Source: Cellulophaga sp. L1A9 (GTDB taxonomy: Bacteria > Bacteroidota > Bacteroidia > Flavobacteriales > Flavobacteriaceae). Taken from it: 64,000 bases of DNA. The position numbers and the translations under genes are program-made. The stretch's first letter is position 1. Every line of letters starts with the position of its first letter. The notes beneath the pieces were generated by a model. The model was given only the letters and a program-made list of their open reading frames with translations, was not told the DNA's origin and did not search any database. The DNA lies in NCBI RefSeq assembly GCF_009797025.1, contig NZ_CP047027.1:2046001-2110000 (forward strand), read 5' to 3'. Positions 45,672-53,823 of this stretch are shown piece after piece.

Positions 45672-46924
45672 TTACTTTCTACTTCTAATTGAAACACTTT
45701 TTGAATTAATGCTAAACTATTATCAGCATCAATATCATCGCCTTTTAAGTGATTTGCGAATTGTTTGGTTATTTTTTGAATGATGCGTTCAGAGACAATA
45801 TCTGCTTGAACGGAATTAAAATCTGATAGCTTTTTACTTTGAAAGTTGAGTTCTTCATCTTTCATTATTTTAAGCTTCTTTTTTAATGCTTTTATTACGG
45901 GTGCAAATTTTCTGGTTTCTAGCCATTGAATAAATTCATCTTTTATTTGCTCAATAATGGCTTCAGCTTCAGGAATAAATTGCTTTCTTTTTTCTAAAGT
46001 TTCATCCGTCATTTGTGAAAGATGATCTAGATGAATTAAGGTTACGTTCGGCAACTCTGTAACATCATCGGCAACATTTTTCGGGATGGATAAATCTAAA
46101 ATTAATAAAGGTTTTTTAGTGTATATTAATTCCTTAGAAATTGTGGGTGTTTGTGCACCTGTAGCTACAATCAATACATCAGTATTTCTGATTTCTGTTT
46201 GTAAATCTCCGTAATCTTTTACAATTAAGTTAAATTTTCCAGCTACCTTCTCTGCCTTATCTTTAGTTCTATTGATAAGTGTTATATGAGAATTAGCCGT
46301 ATGCTTAATTAAATTTTCACAAGTGTTTCTTCCAATTTTTCCTGTTCCGAATAATAAAATATTCTTGTTCGAAATTTCAGGTACATTTTTCATAATGTAC
46401 TGAACAGAAGCAAAAGAAACCGAAGTTGCGCCAGAAGAAATCTCTGTTTCGTTCTTTATTTTTTTACTTGCTTGAATGACAGAATTGCACAAGCGTTCTA
46501 TAAATGGATTGGCAATTTCTCGTTTTTTAGAGCGATTAAAACTTTGACGTAATTGACTAATGATTTCAAAATCGCCAAGAATCTGACTATCTAATCCTGT
46601 GCCTACTTTAAATAAATGACTAATAGCGTCATTGTTTTTATAGACATAAGCTACTTCTTGAAATTCTTCAACAGTACCTAAAGTGTTGTCGCAAAGTAAT
46701 TTTATAAGTTGAAAGGGATGTTGTGCAAAACCATATAATTCGGTTCTATTACAAGTTGACGTGACCAATAAGCCATCAATACCTTGGCTCTTAGCTTCAA
46801 CCAACAAACTATCTATAGATGATTCGTTTAAACTGAACTTACCGCGAATTTCAGCATCTGCCTTTTTGTAATTTAGACCTATGGTGTAAAACGAGTTGTG
46901 TTTCGAAATATGATAATCTTTCAT
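45668..46924 (-). CDS. hemA: Glutamyl-tRNA reductase
   Basis: First committed enzyme of C5-type heme synthesis, reducing glutamyl-tRNA to glutamate-1-semialdehyde with NADPH. It has 418 residues. The catalytic cysteine is C58 in VTSTCNRTELYGF. The NADPH domain is marked by ILLFGTGKIGRNTCENL and the C-terminal dimerisation helices follow (about 300-418). It opens the leftward run of hem genes and overlaps the hemC-D fusion by 4 bases. hemL, the next enzyme, is not in the window. A -7 promoter element lies 20 bases upstream. Confidence 0.96.
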   Translation of the reverse strand: MKDYHISKHNSFYTIGLNYKKADAEIRGKFSLNESSIDSLLVEAKSQGIDGLLVTSTCNRTELYGFAQHPFQLIKLLCDNTLGTVEEFQEVAYVYKNNDAISHLFKVGTGLDSQILGDFEIISQLRQSFNRSKKREIANPFIERLCNSVIQASKKIKNETEISSGATSVSFASVQYIMKNVPEISNKNILLFGTGKIGRNTCENLIKHTANSHITLINRTKDKAEKVAGKFNLIVKDYGDLQTEIRNTDVLIVATGAQTPTISKELIYTKKPLLILDLSIPKNVADDVTELPNVTLIHLDHLSQMTDETLEKRKQFIPEAEAIIEQIKDEFIQWLETRKFAPVIKALKKKLKIMKDEELNFQSKKLSDFNSVQADIVSERIIQKITKQFANHLKGDDIDADNSLALIQKVFQLEVESK

Positions 46925-46944
46925 GAATTCTTTGCAATCGTGAG

Positions 46945-46952
46945 CAAAAGTA
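46945..46952 (-). promoter_or_regulatory. -7 promoter element of the hemA operon
   Basis: Read on the minus strand: TACTTTTG, a perfect TAnnTTTG match, 20 bases upstream of the hemA ATG. A TTA in place of TTG lies 21 bases further upstream. Confidence 0.45.
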
Positions 46953-47082
46953 CTCCCATGGTTTTGATAAAAGTAACGCTAGCGGAACAAATAGTGTCGT
47001 TTCAAGATTTTTAGAACCTTTTTCGATATTTATTCTACTATTTAGCTTATTTTTATAGGGAATATAAGACTACAACAGTATT

Positions 47083-47103
47083 AATTTAGAAGTATTCTAA
47101 ATT
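47083..47103 (+). promoter_or_regulatory. Perfect inverted repeat touching the AraC-type start codon
   Basis: AATTTAGAA (47083-47091), GTA, then its exact complement TTCTAAATT (47095-47103). It ends one base before the ATG at 47105. It could be an operator for autoregulation or an mRNA hairpin that hides the start codon. Confidence 0.4.
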
Positions 47104-47104
47104 G

Positions 47105-48016
47105 ATGATAAAGATAATTTATACAGGTATGGATGAAATAAATGACGCTCAAGGTTCATTTGAAGAGGTGTTGATTGATGAAGGTTTTTTTGCACTAAAA
47201 ATTCAGAATGATGGTGTTGATACTCAAAAAGTTAGCAAGGAAATAGACAGTTCGTTCATTCAATTTCATTTTTGTTTAAAGGGCAGTGCTAAGTTTATTT
47301 TTAATGATGGTCGGTATGCCTTAGAAGTGCCAGAGGAGAATTCATTGCTGTTGTATAACACTCAAGTAGACCTTCCGCTTAATCTTGAACTGAGTCCTAA
47401 TTCATGGATGGTTTCTGTTGTGATGACTATTCGTAAATTTCATTCCTTATTTTCCAAAGAAGCGGATTACATCCCTTTTTTGAATAAAGACAATAAGGAT
47501 AAGAAGTATTATAGTCAAGAAGGTTTTAGTCCTGCAATTGCTGTTATCTTAAGTCAGATGATGAATTATAACTTGCATCCTTCTATAAAAGAACTTTATA
47601 TAAAAGGGAAAGTTTACGAGCTTATCTCTTTGTATTTTAATAAGAGTACAGATGCAGATTTAGAGCAGTGTCCTTTTTTGGTTGATGAAGATAATGTGCG
47701 AAGAATTCGTAAGGCAAAGGAAATTATTATTGCTAGAATGGCAGAGCCACCTACTTTAAATGAACTTTCTGATGAAATAGGTTTACCGCTGAAAAAATTA
47801 AAAGAGGGATTTAAGCAAATTTATGGCGATTCTGTTTTTAGTTTTCTTTTTGATTACAAAATGGAATATGCACGTAAAATGTTAGAAAGCGGCCAACATA
47901 ACGTAAATGAAGTAGGTCTTAAAGTGGGGTACAGTACCTCTAGTCACTTTATAGCTGCTTTTAAGAAGAAATACGGCACTACCCCCAAAAAATATTTAAT
48001 GTCATTAGCAGGATAA
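47105..48016 (+). CDS. AraC family transcriptional regulator
   Basis: A 303-residue DNA-binding protein. The N-terminal about 190 residues form a cupin-like sensor region (FIQFHFCLKGSAKFIFNDGRYALEVPEENSLLLYN). The C-terminal about 100 residues are the double helix-turn-helix: AEPPTLNELSDEIGLPLKKLKEGFKQIYGDSVFSFL and VNEVGLKVGYSTSSHFIAAFKKKYGTTPKKYLMSLAG. The frame is open back to a TTG at 47102, but the ATG at 47105 is chosen. It is divergent from hemA across 180 bases, so it probably controls hem genes and perhaps itself through the inverted repeat; this is inference from position. Confidence 0.9.
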   Translation: MIKIIYTGMDEINDAQGSFEEVLIDEGFFALKIQNDGVDTQKVSKEIDSSFIQFHFCLKGSAKFIFNDGRYALEVPEENSLLLYNTQVDLPLNLELSPNSWMVSVVMTIRKFHSLFSKEADYIPFLNKDNKDKKYYSQEGFSPAIAVILSQMMNYNLHPSIKELYIKGKVYELISLYFNKSTDADLEQCPFLVDEDNVRRIRKAKEIIIARMAEPPTLNELSDEIGLPLKKLKEGFKQIYGDSVFSFLFDYKMEYARKMLESGQHNVNEVGLKVGYSTSSHFIAAFKKKYGTTPKKYLMSLAG

Positions 48017-48102
48017 ACACAATTTTGCTCGTTTTTGGGACATTAGTTATAGTCTTATCAGGTATAAATACCGATATTTAGATCTCATTAAATACACATA
48101 TT

Positions 48103-48897
48103 ATGAAATCCGTTTTTTCAGGAATCTTATCTTTGTTTGCATTAGTACTATTAAATTCTTGTGTCACGACAAAAGCTGTCGATCAGCAAGTGGTGCTAAA
48201 TCATCCAGAGCCCTTAAAAATTTCAACATCTAAATTAGTGATTTTGAATCCTAAAGTTTTGGTTTTTACTAAAACAGCAGGGTATAGGCATGGTTCTATT
48301 GAAAAAGGAGTGGAAACAATTAGAGAACTTGGTTCAGAGAATAATTTTGAAGTTGTTGAAACGAGTGATTCATTACAATTTAATGCTGCAAATCTTAAAA
48401 AATACCAATTGGTTATATTTTTAAGTACTACTGGCGATGTTTTAGGAGATGAACAACAGGTCGCTTTTGAGAATTATATTAAGAGTGGCGGAAGTTACTT
48501 GGGTATCCATGCCGCTACCGATACGGAATATGAATGGCCTTGGTATGGAGAATTAGTAGGAGCCTATTTTTTAAACCATCCAAAACAGCAACAAGCAACT
48601 TTAGATATTATCAATGGAAATCACGCAGCTACAAAACATTTAGAGAGCACTTGGAGCCATTTTGATGAGTGGTACAATTTCAAAAATATTAATCCCGATA
48701 TGAATGTATTGCTTAAGCTAGATGAAACGAGTTATGAAGGTGGTAAAAATGGAGATAATCATCCTATTGCCTGGTTTCATGAATTTGATGGCGGTAGAGC
48801 TTTTTATACCGGTTTAGGTCACGCCGATGCTGCTTTTGATGATGCTAATTTTAGACAACACGTATTGGGTGGAATAGAATGGTGCTTAAAGCGATAA
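48103..48897 (+). CDS. ThuA domain lipoprotein
   Basis: A 264-residue lipoprotein with a signal peptide ending in the lipobox LLNSC (C20). A ThuA/trehalose-utilisation type glutamine-amidotransferase-like domain covers about residues 50-264: LVFTKTAGYRHGSIEKGVETIRELG, FLSTTGDVLGDEQQVAFENYI, GIHAATDTEYEWPWYGELVGAYF, TWSHFDEWYNF, PIAWFHEFDGGRAFYTGLGH. ThuA proteins are linked to trehalose or other sugar breakdown in some bacteria, without a settled activity. It follows the AraC-type gene after 86 bases; whether they are related is unclear. Confidence 0.88.
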   Translation: MKSVFSGILSLFALVLLNSCVTTKAVDQQVVLNHPEPLKISTSKLVILNPKVLVFTKTAGYRHGSIEKGVETIRELGSENNFEVVETSDSLQFNAANLKKYQLVIFLSTTGDVLGDEQQVAFENYIKSGGSYLGIHAATDTEYEWPWYGELVGAYFLNHPKQQQATLDIINGNHAATKHLESTWSHFDEWYNFKNINPDMNVLLKLDETSYEGGKNGDNHPIAWFHEFDGGRAFYTGLGHADAAFDDANFRQHVLGGIEWCLKR

Positions 48898-48923
48898 GGC
48901 TTTAAGTATTTACTACAATGTAT

Positions 48924-48969
48924 AAATTCGGTATACTGGTTTTTTAATTGGTATGCCGAATTTTATTTT
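48924..48969. terminator. Bidirectional terminator between ThuA and DUF1460 genes
   Basis: A 13-bp stem with one G-U pair (48924-48936 with 48951-48963), a 14-base loop and a T-rich tail. It lies between two convergent genes and closes the leftward envelope operon. Confidence 0.75.
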
Positions 48970-49066
48970 TCAGGAAGATTTATAATTGTGTTTTGGGTTA
49001 AATAATTAAAAAGAGCAAACAGTTATTCGTTTAAATGAGATTAATAATGTGCCAGGTTGCTTTATT

Positions 49067-49903
49067 TTAATTGACCCGAACAACCATAATCCCAGTATTG
49101 TTTTTAATCCCTTTTAAATAATCTGCTAAAGGCTTTTCAGATACTTTAACCGCTCCAGAAGTAGAAGCGTGTAATAAGTGAATGCGACCATCTTTTTCTC
49201 TGGTGGCAATACCCGTATGTGTTATATCTAATCCTTTGATGGAAGTAGTAAGCGCTATAATATCTCCGGATTGTATTAAATGCTCATTAGCCGCAATAGT
49301 GTTCTTTTCTAAAATGCAAAACTCCTGATTGTTTAAATACTGTTCAGAAGCTTGTATCTCTTTTAGGTTTGCATCGTTATCTTTTAAATAAGGATACAAA
49401 TCTCGATGTGTGCTCATGAAATTAATCTCCTTTTGTATAGGAGTTCCGCCAATTTCAGCAGTTATATCCGTTACCAATCCCTTAAACTGATTGTTTGCTA
49501 TCCATTCTGTAAAGTAATGTAAACGTGAGGAGTAACCGTTTAGTGATCCATTTTTATACCGAATGGTCTCAAGGGCTTTGGTGAAGGCGTCAAAACTTGT
49601 GCTATCACTTCTCTTTAAGAGCGAAAAGGTTAAAACATTTTCAACAAAGGTGGTACAATCTAAGCCTTCTAAATTCACCACTAAGGATTCTGTGGTTCCA
49701 ATTTCCAATGTTTTTGAAACATACGGAGTTCCTAGAAATGTTTTCCCAATGGCCACAAGGGTATTGCCTATTTCTGATTTCTCTAGCGTTTTTATTTCCT
49801 TAATTTTGGCTTCAAATGCTTTCCTGTTCTGAGGGGAACAGGTTATTTGTTGTGCAAAACTCAGGTTTGCAAATAGTAGTGTTACAAGGTATATTAACTT
49901 CAT
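49067..49903 (-). CDS. DUF1460 amidase-like exported protein
   Basis: A 278-residue exported protein with signal peptide MKLIYLVTLLFANLSFAQ. The frame opens at a TTG at 49924, but the ATG at 49903 gives the clean signal peptide. The domain is DUF1460 (NlpC/P60-superfamily fold), whose studied members are N-acetylmuramoyl-L-alanine amidase-like cell wall enzymes. The catalytic cysteine lies in GLDCTTFVENVLTF and the histidine in DITHTGIATRE. It follows the two tiny genes by 17 bases and is the last gene of the leftward envelope run, so it may act on peptidoglycan alongside the OmpA-fused protein; this is inferred from order. Confidence 0.85.
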   Translation of the reverse strand: MKLIYLVTLLFANLSFAQQITCSPQNRKAFEAKIKEIKTLEKSEIGNTLVAIGKTFLGTPYVSKTLEIGTTESLVVNLEGLDCTTFVENVLTFSLLKRSDSTSFDAFTKALETIRYKNGSLNGYSSRLHYFTEWIANNQFKGLVTDITAEIGGTPIQKEINFMSTHRDLYPYLKDNDANLKEIQASEQYLNNQEFCILEKNTIAANEHLIQSGDIIALTTSIKGLDITHTGIATREKDGRIHLLHASTSGAVKVSEKPLADYLKGIKNNTGIMVVRVN

Positions 49904-49920
49904 AGTTTGTGCTGATTTAT

Positions 49921-50103
49921 TCAAAATAATTGTTCAACATTACCGATGCAGAAGCGTATTTGTTTCTTATTGTCCTTAACAACCTCAATTGCTTTTGTTT
50001 TCCTTCTTGTTTCATACATTAAAAACAATCCACCTGTTAAAACTCCTAATAGTGTGAAAATATCTCCACTCTCTTTAACTGCTTCTAGTTTCAAATTTAT
50101 CAT
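49921..50103 (-). CDS. 60-residue membrane microprotein
   Basis: Starts with ATG, one base after the stop of the next small gene. It has a polar start (MINLKLEAVKESGD), one hydrophobic segment (about residues 15-31, IFTLLGVLTGGLFLMYE) and a basic tail (TRRKTKAIEVVKDNKKQ). The pattern is a single-pass inner-membrane peptide with its positive side in the cytoplasm. I recognise no family. The tight packing with the ABC genes and DUF1460 favours a real gene over a chance frame. Confidence 0.6.
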   Translation of the reverse strand: MINLKLEAVKESGDIFTLLGVLTGGLFLMYETRRKTKAIEVVKDNKKQIRFCIGNVEQLF

Positions 50104-50104
50104 T

Positions 50105-50275
50105 TTACTTAACTTGATCTAAGATAAAAGTATCATCTATATTCGTAATTAGGTATGTCTTTAGTGCTGTAGAATATTTCGCAAAATTTTCAATGGCTAC
50201 GATATTCGGTTTGTCCTGAATAATTATTTCTGCTTGAGCAAGGATGTCCTTAATTTGTCTTGAAACAGGTCTCAT
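50105..50275 (-). CDS. 56-residue cytosolic small protein
   Basis: An ATG at 50275 opens a 56-codon frame ending TAA at 50105, one base before the next start. The product begins MRPVSRQIKDILAQAEIII and ends FILDQVK. It is mixed helical and strand-like, with no membrane segment or signal peptide and no family I recognise. It begins 9 bases after the ABC ATPase stop. Its place between the ATPase and the 60-residue gene suggests an accessory subunit; this is inference. Confidence 0.55.
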   Translation of the reverse strand: MRPVSRQIKDILAQAEIIIQDKPNIVAIENFAKYSTALKTYLITNIDDTFILDQVK

Positions 50276-50284
50276 TCCTGTAAG

Positions 50285-51112
50285 TTAAGATAACATGATG
50301 GCTTTTATTTGTTTTACAATATCTAAATGGCCAAGACCAAATTCTTTCCATGCCAACCCGATCTCTTTCATGTCAAAATGCTTTACAATACTACCGTAAG
50401 TCATTTTCTTACCGTCCACTTCAGGATACCCGATAATATAGATGCTATCAGCCAATTCTACAGCCAGTTCTATGTCGTGTGTAGAGTAAATGATGGTATT
50501 GTATTCATGGCTTTCTGTAATTAATTTAAATGCTTTTTTTACATCTTCAATATTGCCTACATCCAAACCAGAAAAAGGCTCGTCTAAAACCATGTAATGT
50601 CCTGATGAAAAGATCTGTTCTATAATCGCGGTCCTTTGGCGTTGTCCACCAGAAAGTTCACAAGGGTATTGATCCTTTGCTTTTTCAAGGCCCCATTCTT
50701 TTAAATACGTTAGAATTTTCTCGTTTTTAGCTTCCTTGGGCATTTCCTTCTTCCGAAGCGCAAATAACAGTGCTTCATAAACCGTTTTGTTTCTAAATAG
50801 GGTATACTTTTGGTCTACAAATCCTATATCTCCTTCGTGAACCTCTTTAGCATCGTTTTCAGCATTTTCAGTTGCTGTATCGGCTATTAATACTTTCCCT
50901 GATGTAGGCTTTACTAAGCCTGTTAAGGCTTTAAAGAAGGTAGATTTTCCTGTTCCAGATCGTCCAACTACGGCAATTACTTGGCCGGTAACTTCACCGG
51001 TTCTAATGGTGTCCTTTTCTACAAGATTAATATCCTTTATGATTGTCTTATCACCATAAGCAACACTTAGGTTTTCAACGTAGAGTAATGTATTTTCACT
51101 GCTGTAATTCAT
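50285..51112 (-). CDS. ABC transporter ATP-binding protein (SsuB/TauB-like)
   Basis: A 275-residue ATPase with Walker A VGRSGTGKST, signature ELSGGQRQRTAI, Walker B YMVLDEPFSGLD and H-loop IYSTHDIE. The region between Walker A and the signature is close to nitrate/sulfonate/taurine-type importers. It has a short acidic insert after the first strands (DTATENAENDAKEVHEGD). Five bases separate it from the permease gene, so together with the solute-binding/OmpA protein it forms a full ABC unit. The substrate is not evident. Confidence 0.9.
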   Translation of the reverse strand: MNYSSENTLLYVENLSVAYGDKTIIKDINLVEKDTIRTGEVTGQVIAVVGRSGTGKSTFFKALTGLVKPTSGKVLIADTATENAENDAKEVHEGDIGFVDQKYTLFRNKTVYEALLFALRKKEMPKEAKNEKILTYLKEWGLEKAKDQYPCELSGGQRQRTAIIEQIFSSGHYMVLDEPFSGLDVGNIEDVKKAFKLITESHEYNTIIYSTHDIELAVELADSIYIIGYPEVDGKKMTYGSIVKHFDMKEIGLAWKEFGLGHLDIVKQIKAIMLS

Positions 51113-51118
51113 CTCTAA

Positions 51119-51889
51119 TTATATTTTTGAATATCTGAAAAAGCTTTTTCTTAAATAGTTTAATACAAAATCAATAGAAAGGCCTAGTGCTAAGATCACA
51201 ATTTGCAAGGCAATAATTCTACCATGATTCATAAACTTATCTGAGTTTTTGATTAAAAAACCTAAACCTCCAGCGGCAACCAAAATAGATTCCACCGTAA
51301 CTAACATCATCCAAACAATGGCAAGGTTTTGACGTATAACATCAATAACATAATCTATTCTTCCTTTAACCACCACTTCCCATAATACTTCCCATCTATT
51401 ACAGCCAAGCGATCTAGCATGGTCAAATTCTTCTTGCGGAATGCTATTTACCATACTCAATAATGACGTGGTTAAATAGGTGCTCATAAAAACTACCAAA
51501 ACCCAAATTTGCATGGTTCTAGCATCACTTATCAAAATAGCCAAATAGAAGGTGATTCCTGTAAGCGGTAAATACCTTAATTTACTTAATGTTTTGGCTA
51601 CCGGTTGTATTACAGGAACCGTAGACAAGTAGCTAAATGTTAATGAAATGAAGATGGCAATAATAATGGCAGAAAAACACAATAAAAGTGAATTTCCAAT
51701 ATGTACAACCAAACCCTCATTGTAAAGTTCTGAAAAACCTTGCAGAACTTGTTGAGGTGAAGGGAATAAATGTCTATCGCCCATACTTGAAGCAAACCAG
51801 ATTCCGAAAAGCGCTACAATCCATACCAGGACAATAACAAGTTTTGTATTCTTGCTTACATTTTCAAAAGGTGTAAATATGTTTTTCAT
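51119..51889 (-). CDS. ABC transporter permease (SsuC/TauC-like)
   Basis: A 256-residue inner-membrane permease with about six helices of the binding-protein-dependent type. The coupling (EAA) loop is seen as EEFDHARSLGCNRWEVLWEVVVKGRIDYVIDVIRQNLAIVW, with a serine and a leucine-glycine in the usual places. It is the only permease in the unit, so it would act as a homodimer. It is placed between the solute-binding/OmpA gene (85 bases upstream) and the ATPase gene. Confidence 0.88.
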   Translation of the reverse strand: MKNIFTPFENVSKNTKLVIVLVWIVALFGIWFASSMGDRHLFPSPQQVLQGFSELYNEGLVVHIGNSLLLCFSAIIIAIFISLTFSYLSTVPVIQPVAKTLSKLRYLPLTGITFYLAILISDARTMQIWVLVVFMSTYLTTSLLSMVNSIPQEEFDHARSLGCNRWEVLWEVVVKGRIDYVIDVIRQNLAIVWMMLVTVESILVAAGGLGFLIKNSDKFMNHGRIIALQIVILALGLSIDFVLNYLRKSFFRYSKI

Positions 51890-51974
51890 GATGATTACAA
51901 ATTAGTATAAACCTAAAACCGCACCAAAATAGTATTACAAAATTGGAGCGGTTTTTTGAGTTTTAAGATTTATT

Positions 51975-53789
51975 TTATTTTAATAGAACAATAACTACCC
52001 TACGGTTTTTAGCTCTTCCAGAATTTGTTGAATTATTTTCAACAGGTTCATCTTCTCCCTTACCAATTACGTTTTGGAAACGAGATTGAGGAATACCTTT
52101 AGTTCTTAAAAAGTTGACAACAGCCTGTGCTCTGCGTTGCGATAGATCGTAATTTGCTTCGCTAGAACCTGTATTATCTGTATGGCCTTCTAAGCTTAAC
52201 TTCGTGTCTTCTGCTTGTATCAAAAGGTTGTAAATAGTTTCTAAAGTACTTTGAGAAGACGCAGAAATATTTGCGCTACCCGTATCAAAACTAATATTCC
52301 ATTCTCCAGAGGCCATTACTTCACTAGCTTCTTTCGTATAATCTGCTTTGTACGCCGTACCAGACTCAATGTCATTAATGTTTTTAATGAAATAAAGGTT
52401 TACCGCTTCATCATAAGGAACAATACGTTTTACAGATTCATTGAAACCAAACGGATTCAATTCTTTTAAATAGGTAGATACTTGGTTGTAAACTGCTTTA
52501 TAACGGTTTGTTCCATCGGTAATACCGTAATATTGCATCACATCAGAATAGTTAAAAACTCTTGACCCACCCATGTTGTAATCAATACCGTTTTTACTTC
52601 CTTTCTGACCTTTAAACATGTCATACCAGTATTTAGCACTCTCTAAGTCATAAGTGTCTGCAACAGCTTCAGAAGCTCTTACTTGCCATTCATCATACTG
52701 TTTCATTTGGTTTGAAGCCGTTAAAGCCGACTTCAATATATTACTTACAATTTGAGGGTGTTGTGTAGACCATTCTTTAACAGCAATAACCGTAGTTGCC
52801 ATTTGGTTGTTAAATTCTTTGGTAGAGGCAACATCTGTAAATCCACTTAAGGCATCAAATACCATCTTATCTCCAGGTGTCCATGTAGCACAACCATCAA
52901 TTTTTTTGTTGATTGTTTTTCCTGTAAGTTTTCCGTTTTTAACTTCCTTTAAAGGAACCGTCCAGCCAGATTTTTGAGATTTAATAAGTTCTTCTGCAGA
53001 TTTGATGTAATCATCATCCTGAGAAGGGTAGAAGTTTACAGCTTCAGGATCGTAAGTATTAGAATCTGGATTTACTTTAAGTCCGTTTGCAAAAGCATAG
53101 TTCAGTGCAGTCACCCAGTCACCATCACCTAAAACCGTAGAAATTAAAGCCCCTTTCATGCTTTTTGGATCTACTTTCCAGCTTGGTGGGCCAATTAATT
53201 TATCTTCACCGTAACTGATACCTACAGCACCAACTACCTGTACGTGATATTTATCTTTCCCAAATTTATCGTCTAAAGCTTGTTGCATGGTGCTGATGTA
53301 AAAAGGAGCACCATCTCCCATCATAATAATGGCAAAAGCACTTTTGTCTGCATCAGGGTATTCTTCACCACGGTCAAATTCTTCAACGAATTTCATTTGC
53401 ATGTTACGCAATTCTGATAACCAATCTTGACGAATAATTTCAAGATTAACACCGTTTTGCTCCATCAAAGAACCTTTAGTTGTTTTAGGCCCCCCGTTCG
53501 CTACAATAATTCCTGATTGTGCATTCCATGCATACGCAGCAATACGTACCAAAGGTTTGTTTTTCACATCGCTAGAGGTACTGGTAGATGGTAATGGTAA
53601 TTTCGCAGAAGTAATTACATTGTTTACTTCATTCTTATCCACATTAAGTTCGTCTAGTGTTTTTGCTTCACCAACTCGTAATCCTGGTGCAAAGTAATAT
53701 ACAGCACCTAGAATACCACCTAGTAATACGACTACTATTAATAATTCTGATAAGGTAGTGAGTTTCTTTGTTCGTAAAATCTTACCCAT
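51975..53789 (-). CDS. Membrane-anchored solute-binding protein fused to OmpA domain
   Basis: A 604-residue protein. A single helix (residues about 12-34, TLSELLIVVVLLGGILGAVYYFAP) anchors it in the inner membrane; there is no lipobox or clear cleavage site. Residues about 70-450 form a type II periplasmic-binding-protein domain (VRIAAYAWNAQSGIIVANGG, FAIIMMGDGAPFYISTMQQAL, NNQMATTVIAVKEWS). The last about 110 residues are an OmpA peptidoglycan-binding domain: ISFDTGSANISASS, LEGHTDNTGSSEANYDLSQRRAQAVVNFLR and NRRVVIVLL, with the conserved Asp and Arg that grip diaminopimelate. The chain would thus bridge membrane and cell wall while serving the ABC permease next to it. Confidence 0.9.
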   Translation of the reverse strand: MGKILRTKKLTTLSELLIVVVLLGGILGAVYYFAPGLRVGEAKTLDELNVDKNEVNNVITSAKLPLPSTSTSSDVKNKPLVRIAAYAWNAQSGIIVANGGPKTTKGSLMEQNGVNLEIIRQDWLSELRNMQMKFVEEFDRGEEYPDADKSAFAIIMMGDGAPFYISTMQQALDDKFGKDKYHVQVVGAVGISYGEDKLIGPPSWKVDPKSMKGALISTVLGDGDWVTALNYAFANGLKVNPDSNTYDPEAVNFYPSQDDDYIKSAEELIKSQKSGWTVPLKEVKNGKLTGKTINKKIDGCATWTPGDKMVFDALSGFTDVASTKEFNNQMATTVIAVKEWSTQHPQIVSNILKSALTASNQMKQYDEWQVRASEAVADTYDLESAKYWYDMFKGQKGSKNGIDYNMGGSRVFNYSDVMQYYGITDGTNRYKAVYNQVSTYLKELNPFGFNESVKRIVPYDEAVNLYFIKNINDIESGTAYKADYTKEASEVMASGEWNISFDTGSANISASSQSTLETIYNLLIQAEDTKLSLEGHTDNTGSSEANYDLSQRRAQAVVNFLRTKGIPQSRFQNVIGKGEDEPVENNSTNSGRAKNRRVVIVLLK

Positions 53790-53823
53790 TGTTATTGTGT
53801 TTAGTTATTTAGTATTTAAAAAG

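Noticed and set aside
47102..47104. TTG as start of the AraC-type regulator
   Set aside because: It adds one residue and falls within the inverted repeat; the following ATG is preferred.
49904..49924. TTG-started extension of the DUF1460 gene
   Set aside because: It would overlap the microprotein stop and place extra residues before a complete signal peptide starting at the ATG at 49903.
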